Positions 17,237-23,272 of a DNA stretch of 48,410 nucleotides are shown here, piece by piece. The stretch's first letter is position 1. The number at the start of each line of letters is the position of its first letter. The notes beneath the pieces are model-generated. The model ran no database searches, was not told the DNA's origin, and worked only from the letters and a program-made list of their open reading frames with translations. Made by a program: the position numbers and the translations under genes. The stretch comes from an uncultured bacterium (GTDB taxonomy: Bacteria; Actinomycetota; Coriobacteriia; Coriobacteriales; Coriobacteriaceae), in contig CAJMSV010000004.1 of assembly GCA_905216175.1 (NCBI GenBank), forward strand, positions 1 through 48,410, in the 5' to 3' direction.

Positions 17237-17512
17237 ATGTTTGGACTGAGGGCTCCTGAGCTCATCATTATTCTCGTCGTTGTCCTGATTATCTTCGGGC
17301 CCAAGAACCTGCCGAAGCTCGGCAAGTCCCTCGGCTCTACCGTCAAGAATATCCGCGAGGGTATGGAGGGCGACGATAAGGCCGAGACCAAGCAGGCCGA
17401 GGAGGTCGTGGTCGAGCAGTCCGAGGAGGACAAGGAGATCGCTGAGCTCGAGGCCAAGCTCGCTGCTGCCAAGAAGAAGCAGGCAGAGGACAGCGACGCG
17501 GACGCAGAGTAG
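17237..17512 (+). CDS. tatA: Sec-independent translocase protein TatA/E
   Basis: A 91-residue TatA-type protein: a short N-terminal region, one transmembrane helix (PELIIILVVVLIIF), a GPKNLPKLGKSLG hinge and an amphipathic helix, then a charged tail rich in Glu and Lys. It would form the protein-conducting part of the twin-arginine system. The start at 17237 follows GTGGAGG. Longer in-frame starts would run back through the tRNA-Pro gene and are rejected. No tatC is in the window. Confidence 0.92.
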   Translation: MFGLRAPELIIILVVVLIIFGPKNLPKLGKSLGSTVKNIREGMEGDDKAETKQAEEVVVEQSEEDKEIAELEAKLAAAKKKQAEDSDADAE

Positions 17513-17537
17513 TCCCATCCCTTTGGGGTGAGCACCT

Positions 17538-17570
17538 GACCGGCTTGCCCGCAGGCTAGCCGGTCTTTTT
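17538..17570 (+). terminator. Intrinsic terminator after tatA
   Basis: GACCGGCT (17538-17545) pairs with AGCCGGTC (17558-17565), followed by five T and a further T-rich stretch. Confidence 0.88.
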
Positions 17571-17617
17571 CGTTTTGTTGACAGTTGATTGTTGATCAGA
17601 GTTGGGGAGATATCCGT

Positions 17618-18088
17618 ATGGACGCAAGCCAGATCGTACTGACCGCTGAGGGCCGCCAGAAGCTCGTCGAGGAGCTCGCTTGGCGTGAGGGCGATTACGC
17701 CAAGGAGATCGTCGAGGACATCAAGGAAGCCCGCGCGTTCGGCGACCTTTCGGAGAACTCCGAGTACGACGCCGCTAAGGACAAGCAGGCCCAGAACGCC
17801 GCTCGTATTGCCGAGATCCAGGCCATCCTCGCCAACGCTCAGGTTGCTGCCACCACGGGCGACCTGACCGTCTCCATCGGTTCCACCGTTTCGCTGATTG
17901 ATCCCAACGGCGAGGTCATGGAAGTCACGCTCGTCGGTACCACCGAGACCAACTCGCTCGAGCACAAGATTTCCAACGAGTCTCCGGTCGGTCACGCCAT
18001 CATTGGTCACGGCGAGGGCGACTCCGTCGAGGTCGTTACGCCTTCCGGCAAGACTCGCGTCTACACCATCGCCAAGATCGCACGCTAG
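17618..18088 (+). CDS. greA: Transcription elongation factor GreA
   Basis: A 156-residue GreA that rescues backtracked RNA polymerase by stimulating transcript cleavage. The N-terminal coiled coil carries ARAFGDLSENSEYDAAK, with the acidic tip residues (Asp and Glu) intact. The C-terminal FKBP-like domain includes the SPVGHAIIGHGEGD segment. The start was chosen for the GGGGAG RBS; an upstream in-frame codon at 17585 adds residues not typical of the family. It precedes lysS, a frequent pairing. Confidence 0.94.
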   Translation: MDASQIVLTAEGRQKLVEELAWREGDYAKEIVEDIKEARAFGDLSENSEYDAAKDKQAQNAARIAEIQAILANAQVAATTGDLTVSIGSTVSLIDPNGEVMEVTLVGTTETNSLEHKISNESPVGHAIIGHGEGDSVEVVTPSGKTRVYTIAKIAR

Positions 18089-18116
18089 ACCACGGTCCCG
18101 CGTAAAGGTATGTTTT

Positions 18117-18149
18117 CGCTCCCTGGGACCGAATCCTGGGGAGCGTTTT
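18117..18149 (+). terminator. Terminator-like hairpin between greA and lysS
   Basis: CGCTCCC (18117-18123) pairs with GGGAGCG (18139-18145) and is followed by TTTT. It may end part of the greA transcript before lysS. Confidence 0.65.
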
Positions 18150-18167
18150 AGTTTGAGGAGCTAACTT

Positions 18168-18917
18168 ATGGCAGAGAACCAGAACGCCGCCGATCAGGCA
18201 TCGACGCTCAACGACGAGCGCGCCACCCGCCTGGCCAAGCGCGCCGCCCTGTTCGAGGCGGGCCAGAACCCCTATCCCGAGCACTCTGAGCTTGAGGACT
18301 ACGTCGCCGATATCGAGGCTAAGTACGCCGAGCTTGCCGATGGCGAGGACACCGAGGACGTCGTGAAGATCGCTGGCCGTGTGGTCGCCAAGCGCGGTCA
18401 GGGCAAGATCATGTTCATCGTCGTGCGCGATGCGACTGCCGAGATTCAGCTGTTCTGCCGCATCAACGACATGGACGAGGCTGCCTGGAGTACGCTCAAG
18501 GCCCTCGACCTGGGCGACATCCTGGGCGTGACCGGCGTGGTCGTGCGCACCCAGCGTGGCCAGCTTTCCGTTGCCCCTAAGAGCGCGACCCTGCTTGCCA
18601 AGGCCGTTCGTCCGCTGCCCGAGAAGTTCCACGGTCTTTCCGACAAGGAGACCCGCTATCGCCAGCGCTTTGTCGGCCTGCTCGCCAACGCCGCCGTTCG
18701 CGAGACCTTCCGTAAGCGTTCGCAGATTCTCTCCACCTTCCGTCGCTTTATGGAGTCCGACGGCTACATGGAGGTCGAGACCCCCATCCTGCAGACCATC
18801 CAAGGCGGCGCTACTGCCAAGCCGTTCATTACCCACTTCAACGCGCTCGATCAGGAGTGCTACTTGCGTATTGCCACCGAGCTGCAGCTCAAGCGATGCA
18901 TCGGCGGTGGTTTTTAG
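18168..18917 (+). CDS. lysS: Lysyl-tRNA synthetase, N-terminal part ending at an in-frame TAG
   Basis: These 249 codons encode the N-terminal OB-fold anticodon-binding domain of a class II LysRS (about residues 60-165, with KIAGRVVAKRGQGKIMFIVVRD) and the first part of the catalytic domain, including the ETPILQTIQGGATAKPF motif-1 region. The frame stops at TAG (18915-18917), exactly where the family has Glu in GGFERVFEI. The same frame continues without further interruption to 20132. The full gene is 655 codons including the final stop. As written the enzyme is split before motif 2 and could not work in one piece. Neighbouring conserved residues are also changed (GGG where IVGG is usual). Confidence 0.85.
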   Translation: MAENQNAADQASTLNDERATRLAKRAALFEAGQNPYPEHSELEDYVADIEAKYAELADGEDTEDVVKIAGRVVAKRGQGKIMFIVVRDATAEIQLFCRINDMDEAAWSTLKALDLGDILGVTGVVVRTQRGQLSVAPKSATLLAKAVRPLPEKFHGLSDKETRYRQRFVGLLANAAVRETFRKRSQILSTFRRFMESDGYMEVETPILQTIQGGATAKPFITHFNALDQECYLRIATELQLKRCIGGGF

Positions 18918-18920
18918 CGC

Positions 18921-20132
18921 GTGTTCGAGATCGGCCGCATCTTCCGTTACGAGGGCATGGACCTTACCCACAACCCCGAGTTCACCACGATGGAGGCCTA
19001 CCGTGCCTTCTCCGACCTCGAGGGCATGAAGGCACTCGCCCAGGGTGTCATCAAGGCTGCCAACAAGGCCATCGGCAACCCCGAGGTCATCGAGTACCAG
19101 GGCCAGACCATCGACCTTTCTGGTGAGTGGGCCAGCCGTCCCATGACCGACATCGTCTCCGACGTGCTCGGCAAGCAGGTCACCATTGACACGCCAGTCG
19201 AGGAGCTTGCTGCCGCCGCGCGCGAGAAGGGCCTGGAGATCAAGCCCGAGTGGACTGCTGGCAAGATCATCGCCGAGATTTACGATGAGCTGGGCGAGGA
19301 CACCATCGTCAACCCGACGTTCGTGTGCGATTACCCCATCGAGGTCAGCCCGCTTGCCAAGCGTTTTGAGGACGACCCACGCCTGACGCACCGCTTTGAG
19401 CTGGTTATTGCCGGTCACGAGTACGCCAACGCGTTCTCCGAGCTCAACGACCCGGTCGACCAGGCCGAGCGCTTTGCCGCCCAGATGGCCGAGAAGGCCG
19501 GCGGTGACGACGAGGCCATGGAGTACGACGAGGACTACGTGCGCGCCCTCGAGTACGGTATGCCTCCCGCGGGCGGCATTGGCATTGGTATCGACCGCGT
19601 GGTCATGCTGCTCACCAACCAGGCTTCTATCCGCGACGTGCTGCTGTTCCCGCACATGAAGCCCGAGAAGGGTTTCCAGTCCGGTGCCGCTGCCGCCAAG
19701 GCTGCCGAGGCCGGCAACGCCGCGAGCCCGTTCGTTACGTCGCTTAAGCCCACGCTCGATTACTCCAAGATCGCCGTTGAGCCGCTGTTTGAGGAGTTCG
19801 TCGACTTTGATACCTTCTCCAAGAGCGATTTCCGCGCTGTGAAGGTCAAGGCATGCGAGGCCGTCAAGAAGTCCAAGAAGCTGCTGAACTTTACACTCGA
19901 CGACGGTACCGGCACCGACCGCACCATCCTTTCCGGCATTCACGAGTACTACGAGCCCGAGGACCTGGTCGGCAAGACCCTGCTCGCCATCACCAACCTG
20001 CCTCCGCGCAAGATGATGGGCATTCCCAGCTGCGGCATGCTCATCAGCGCTATCCACGAGGAGGATGGTGAGGAGCGTCTCAACCTGATCCAGCTCGACG
20101 CTTCCATTCCCGCCGGCGCAAAGATGTACTAA
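18921..20132 (+). CDS. lysS: Lysyl-tRNA synthetase, C-terminal part with appended tRNA-binding domain
   Basis: This continues the interrupted lysS frame one codon after the TAG; a GTG lies at 18921. It holds class II motif 2 (RIFRYEGMD, where Asn is usual for Tyr), the HNPEFTTMEAY strand, and motif 3 (GIGIGIDRVVMLLTN). After the core, from about 19755, comes a 110-residue EMAP-II/MetRS-type tRNA-binding domain (FRAVKVKACEAV, TILSGIHEYYEPEDLVGKT, NLPPRKMMGIPSCGM). Fusion of this domain to LysRS is not the common bacterial form. Restart at the GTG is possible in principle but unsupported. A strong terminator lies at 20299. Confidence 0.85.
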   Translation: MFEIGRIFRYEGMDLTHNPEFTTMEAYRAFSDLEGMKALAQGVIKAANKAIGNPEVIEYQGQTIDLSGEWASRPMTDIVSDVLGKQVTIDTPVEELAAAAREKGLEIKPEWTAGKIIAEIYDELGEDTIVNPTFVCDYPIEVSPLAKRFEDDPRLTHRFELVIAGHEYANAFSELNDPVDQAERFAAQMAEKAGGDDEAMEYDEDYVRALEYGMPPAGGIGIGIDRVVMLLTNQASIRDVLLFPHMKPEKGFQSGAAAAKAAEAGNAASPFVTSLKPTLDYSKIAVEPLFEEFVDFDTFSKSDFRAVKVKACEAVKKSKKLLNFTLDDGTGTDRTILSGIHEYYEPEDLVGKTLLAITNLPPRKMMGIPSCGMLISAIHEEDGEERLNLIQLDASIPAGAKMY

Positions 20133-20135
20133 CTA

Positions 20136-20257
20136 GTTACGCGGTTCTACGAACCGCGTAACGGCTCGACGCTGCGCGGGCCGCATTTGGACAATCTGAC
20201 GTTCAACTTCAAGGGCGCGACCTAGGTGGTTACGCGGGTTTACCAACCCGCGTAACC
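20136..20257. repeat. Two related hairpins with a shared downstream word
   Basis: The first hairpin has arms 20136-20147 and 20151-20162 (GTTACGCGGTTC, 12 of 12 paired). The second has arms 20228-20240 and 20245-20257 (GGTTACGCGGGTT, 13 of 13 paired). Each is followed by a TYGACGCTGCGCG word (about 20166 and 20261). The loops are 3-4 bases. The sequences are alike, 92 bases apart, and not in a gene, which suggests a small dispersed hairpin repeat family. Confidence 0.65.
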
Positions 20258-20298
20258 AGTTGACGCTGCGCGCCGCCCAGGGCGATAATTTGTCATTC

Positions 20299-20341
20299 AA
20301 AAGGCAAGGCATGACCAGAAGGTCTATGCCTTGCCTTTTTC
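20299..20341 (+). terminator. Strong intrinsic terminator of the greA-lysS unit
   Basis: AAAAGGCAAGGCAT (20299-20312) pairs with ATGCCTTGCCTTTT (20326-20339), extended inward by GACC/GGTC. It ends in a T run and looks functional on both strands. Confidence 0.88.
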
Positions 20342-20427
20342 ATGCCAACTTGTTCGCCCTGGACGTCGCTCGCTGTCCGTCCTCTACCTGCGGCGTTGAC
20401 TTGGTTGACACTTAGAACATCGATGTA

Positions 20428-20458
20428 GTCATTGGGGACGTTCTTAAACGACTACCCA
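20428..20458. repeat. GTAGTC hairpin around a GGGGACGTTC word
   Basis: GTAGTC (about 20425-20430) can pair with GACTAC (about 20449-20454) around ATTGGGGACGTTCTTAAAC. A second possible hairpin (ACGGCT with AGCCGT) follows at about 20459-20493 with a weak T tract. The 200 bases before thrE hold nothing else recognisable. Confidence 0.35.
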
Positions 20459-20560
20459 CGGCTATTGCGCGCATGGTTCGCATGACAGCCGTCTCTTTTA
20501 TGTTTCCTTTAGCCGTCGCTGTCTAGGATGGGGGTTAGTCGATAGGAAGGGAGCACCGGG

Positions 20561-22129
20561 ATGGACGACGCGAGCGAGCGCGCAATCGAAGAGGACATGC
20601 TCGATCAGTTCAACTACTTTGATGATGAGGACGAGGAGCTGATCGACCGTCGCGAGCCAGCGCCGCTTGATTCCTTTGATCTGGTCGATGAAGAGCCCGA
20701 CGAGGACGAGGGCGAATCGGCGGAGCCCTCACAGCCTTCGCGCCTTAACTCGCTGCTTTCGAGAGCCCCCATGCACCACGGCGTTCGTGCCGGCGCGCTC
20801 CATATGAAAACTGACTGGCACCAGATCGTGACGGCAGGCGATGAGCTTGCCGTCGATGCGCCGCTCACCGATAAATCATCCATCATCTGCCGCACCGGCA
20901 TGCTTATGCTGGCAAGCGGAACGGGTGCCTGGCGCGTGCGCGATACCATGAATCGTGTTGCCGCCGTACTCGGTGTCACCATCCACGTTGACTTAAGTCT
21001 TCTGTCGTTTGAGTGCACCTGCATCGAAGATGGTCACTGCTTTAATGAGGTCGTCAGCTTGCCCACAACGGGCGTCAATACCCATCGCATTTGGATGATG
21101 GAGAGTTTCCTCAAGGAAATCGAGACCTATGGTCGTCGCTTCACGGTGCACGAGTATCACGAGATGCTCAAGACCGTTGAGAGTTCAAAACCTGATTACG
21201 CGCCTTGGCAACAGGGCCTTGCGGCGGCCTGCGCCTGTGGCGCCTTCGTTTTTTTGCTCGGCGGCGGCCCTATCGAGATGGCCTGCGCGTTCGTGGGCGC
21301 GGGTGTCGGCAACTTTGCCCGCTCCCATATTCTCAAGCAAGGCCTTGGTCAGTTCAGCGCGCTGACGACCGGCGTTGCGCTCGCTTGCGTTTCGTATCTG
21401 CTGGCATTGCTCGGCCTTGGCCAGGTCATACCGGGGGCAATGTCGCACCAAGAAGGCTATATCGGCGCCATGCTCTTTGTGATTCCCGGCTTTCCACTCA
21501 TTACGGCAGGCCTCGACATCGCTAAGCTCGACATGCGAAGCGGTATCGAGCGCCTTTCATATGCCGTATCGATTATTGTGATGGCGACCCTCGTAGGTTG
21601 GATGGTTGCCGAGTGTGTTGGCCTGGCGCCGGACGACTTTGCCCCACTGGGCCTTTCGCCGCTTGCCCTTACGCTCCTGCGCGTGGTGATGAGCTTCGTT
21701 GGCGTATTCGGCTTCTCGGTGATGTTCAACAGCCCGGTAAAGATGGCCGCGGCAGCTGGGTTGATCGGCGCCGTGTCCAATACACTGCGTCTGACCCTTG
21801 TCGATGCGCCGACGATGATTCCCTTCCTGGGCCTCAGCACGGGAATGCCTCCCGAGGCAGCAGCGATTATCGGCGCGCTGGTATCGGGTCTGCTGGCAAG
21901 CATGGCAGCAGTCAAGCTCACCTACCCGCGCATCGCCCTCACGGTGCCTTCGATTGTCATTATGGTGCCGGGCTTGTATCTGTATCGCTCGATGTATTAC
22001 ATGTGCACCTTCGACACGGTCAATATGCTCGGCTGGTTTGTGCGCGCAGTGCTCATCGTAGCGTTTCTGCCCGTTGGACTGGGTGTGGCGCGTACGCTCA
22101 CCGACCCTCGCTGGCGCCACACCAGCTAA
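20561..22129 (+). CDS. Threonine/serine exporter family protein (ThrE-like)
   Basis: A 522-residue membrane protein. An acidic, low-complexity N-terminal stretch (about residues 1-70) is followed by a cytoplasmic ThrE domain (HMKTDWHQIVTAGDELAVDAPLTDKSSI) and about ten transmembrane helices in two halves, DUF1212-like and DUF3815-like. Both halves are in one chain, as in Corynebacterium ThrE. The family exports threonine and serine, and the specificity here is not proven. A GGAAGGGAG RBS precedes the ATG. It is flanked on both sides by hairpin repeats. Confidence 0.82.
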   Translation: MDDASERAIEEDMLDQFNYFDDEDEELIDRREPAPLDSFDLVDEEPDEDEGESAEPSQPSRLNSLLSRAPMHHGVRAGALHMKTDWHQIVTAGDELAVDAPLTDKSSIICRTGMLMLASGTGAWRVRDTMNRVAAVLGVTIHVDLSLLSFECTCIEDGHCFNEVVSLPTTGVNTHRIWMMESFLKEIETYGRRFTVHEYHEMLKTVESSKPDYAPWQQGLAAACACGAFVFLLGGGPIEMACAFVGAGVGNFARSHILKQGLGQFSALTTGVALACVSYLLALLGLGQVIPGAMSHQEGYIGAMLFVIPGFPLITAGLDIAKLDMRSGIERLSYAVSIIVMATLVGWMVAECVGLAPDDFAPLGLSPLALTLLRVVMSFVGVFGFSVMFNSPVKMAAAAGLIGAVSNTLRLTLVDAPTMIPFLGLSTGMPPEAAAIIGALVSGLLASMAAVKLTYPRIALTVPSIVIMVPGLYLYRSMYYMCTFDTVNMLGWFVRAVLIVAFLPVGLGVARTLTDPRWRHTS

Positions 22130-22165
22130 TTGGTACAAGGGGGACAGGTTACTTTGCACCAAATG

Positions 22166-22232
22166 AGTTGCGGTGAAATAGGGACTGAATTGCTGCTTAA
22201 AGGGTCAAAACAGTCCGTATTCCACCGCAACT
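22166..22232. repeat. Long inverted repeat (20 of 22 bp) after thrE
   Basis: The arms at 22166-22187 (AGTTGCGGTGAAATAGGGAC and two more bases) and 22211-22232 pair at 20 of 22 positions around a 23-base loop. The words GGGACAGGTT and CTTTGCACC lie just upstream (22141-22160). It is not a gene and is probably a member of a dispersed palindromic family. Confidence 0.55.
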
Positions 22233-22348
22233 TATGGGGTCGGGGGATTATCGGTGCCCTGCATCTTCATAAACTCAACGCTTACGAAGCGCATGCGTTT
22301 CGTGCTAGGCTGGTTCCACCACATAAGTAGTCGCAGACGCGCGTACCA

Positions 22349-22399
22349 CGGGCGGGCGAGATGAAGTTCCAACAGCTCCATCTTGCCCGCCCGTTTTTG
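22349..22399 (+). terminator. Intrinsic terminator in the leader of the DUF2798-like gene
   Basis: The arms 22349-22363 and 22379-22393 are GC-rich, pair with one mismatch, and are followed by TTTTT. It sits 45 bases before the next coding start, so it may end thrE read-through or act as an attenuator. Confidence 0.7.
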
Positions 22400-22442
22400 T
22401 TGCGTGGCGCCGCGGTACAACACAGAGAGGAATCTGCCCTTT

Positions 22443-22991
22443 ATGCCTATCAACAAACGAGAGAGCCTGCTGTTCACCTTTATCATGTGCTTTTGCATGG
22501 TGCTCTGGATGAGCATCTACAACGTTGCCCTGCAGCACGGGGCCATCAACGGCGAGGTCGTTGCCACTGCGTGGCTCGGCTTCCCCGTTGCCTACATTTT
22601 TGCCATGTGCTGCGACTGGTTCGTCGCCAGCCCGCTCGCCAAGGGTTTCGCCTTTAAGTACTTGGTCACGCCGGGCAAGAGCTCGCCACTTGCCATGACG
22701 CTCGCCGTCAGCTCCTGCATGGTCGTTCCCATGGTCATCATCATGTCGCTGTACGGTGCCTGTGAGGGTCTGACGCACATGCCCGGCGGCATCCTTGCGA
22801 ACCTGTATTCCGTGCCCGCGATCTGGATGATCAACATCCCGCATAATTTTGTGATGGCGCTGCCGTGGAACCTTTTGGTAGCCGGTCCGATTTCCCGCTT
22901 CGTCTTCCGTCGCGCCTTCCCTGTGGGGACGGTTTTCGAGGAGGAGCATGCCGAGCTCTTGGAGCAGGCTATGGCTCCTGAGTGCGAGTAG
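22443..22991 (+). CDS. DUF2798-like four-helix membrane protein
   Basis: A 182-residue protein with two similar halves, each with two hydrophobic helices (LLFTFIMCFCMVLWMSIYN, then PVAYIFAMCCDWFVASPLA; and LAMTLAVSSCMVVPMVIIMSL, then NIPHNFVMALPWNLLVAGP). The PI-x-R and NFVMALPWNL features resemble DUF2798 proteins, whose function is unknown. The ATG at 22443 was chosen over upstream in-frame codons because a purine-rich AGAGAGGA lies before it and the hydrophobic domain begins soon after. It is probably a single gene behind the leader terminator. Confidence 0.7.
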   Translation: MPINKRESLLFTFIMCFCMVLWMSIYNVALQHGAINGEVVATAWLGFPVAYIFAMCCDWFVASPLAKGFAFKYLVTPGKSSPLAMTLAVSSCMVVPMVIIMSLYGACEGLTHMPGGILANLYSVPAIWMINIPHNFVMALPWNLLVAGPISRFVFRRAFPVGTVFEEEHAELLEQAMAPECE

Positions 22992-23157
22992 CTCGCTTAG
23001 GGATCTGCTGAGCGCGGGCGACTTGCTTGGTTGGAGCCCTAAGCGTGGATAGCTCTCTCGGCGACATCGCGGGCGTGAGCGGTGCACATGACCGGAGGGC
23101 CCGTGCTGATCCGTTGCCCGACGTGCTAGCGCGCAGAACAATCTGTTGGTGCATTCG

Positions 23158-23190
23158 GCGGCTGCTGAAGCGTTTCGGCAGCCGCTTTTT
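23158..23190 (+). terminator. Intrinsic terminator downstream of the DUF2798-like gene
   Basis: GCGGCTGC pairs with GCAGCCGC and is followed by TTTTT. It separates the upstream gene from the activase module. The 165 bases between gene and terminator show no clear feature. Confidence 0.82.
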
Positions 23191-23202
23191 ATACGGAGTT
23201 TA

Positions 23203-23223
23203 AATACAACAGTCTGTTGTATT
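23203..23223. promoter_or_regulatory. 21-bp perfect palindrome, probable TetR-family operator
   Basis: AATACAACAG, a central T, then CTGTTGTATT: ten bases each side pair perfectly. It lies 50 bases before the giant activase gene, whose operon ends with a TetR-family regulator gene. Both the size and the shape fit a TetR dimer site, so self-regulation is likely. Confidence 0.65.
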
Positions 23224-23272
23224 ACGTAGAGTGGTATATCTCTAGCGGGAAAAATGCGAGAGACGGAGCATT

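Noticed and set aside
18915..18917. TAG in lysS read as pyrrolysine
   Set aside because: No pylT/pylS is seen, LysRS is not a known pyrrolysine protein, and the residue expected here is Glu.
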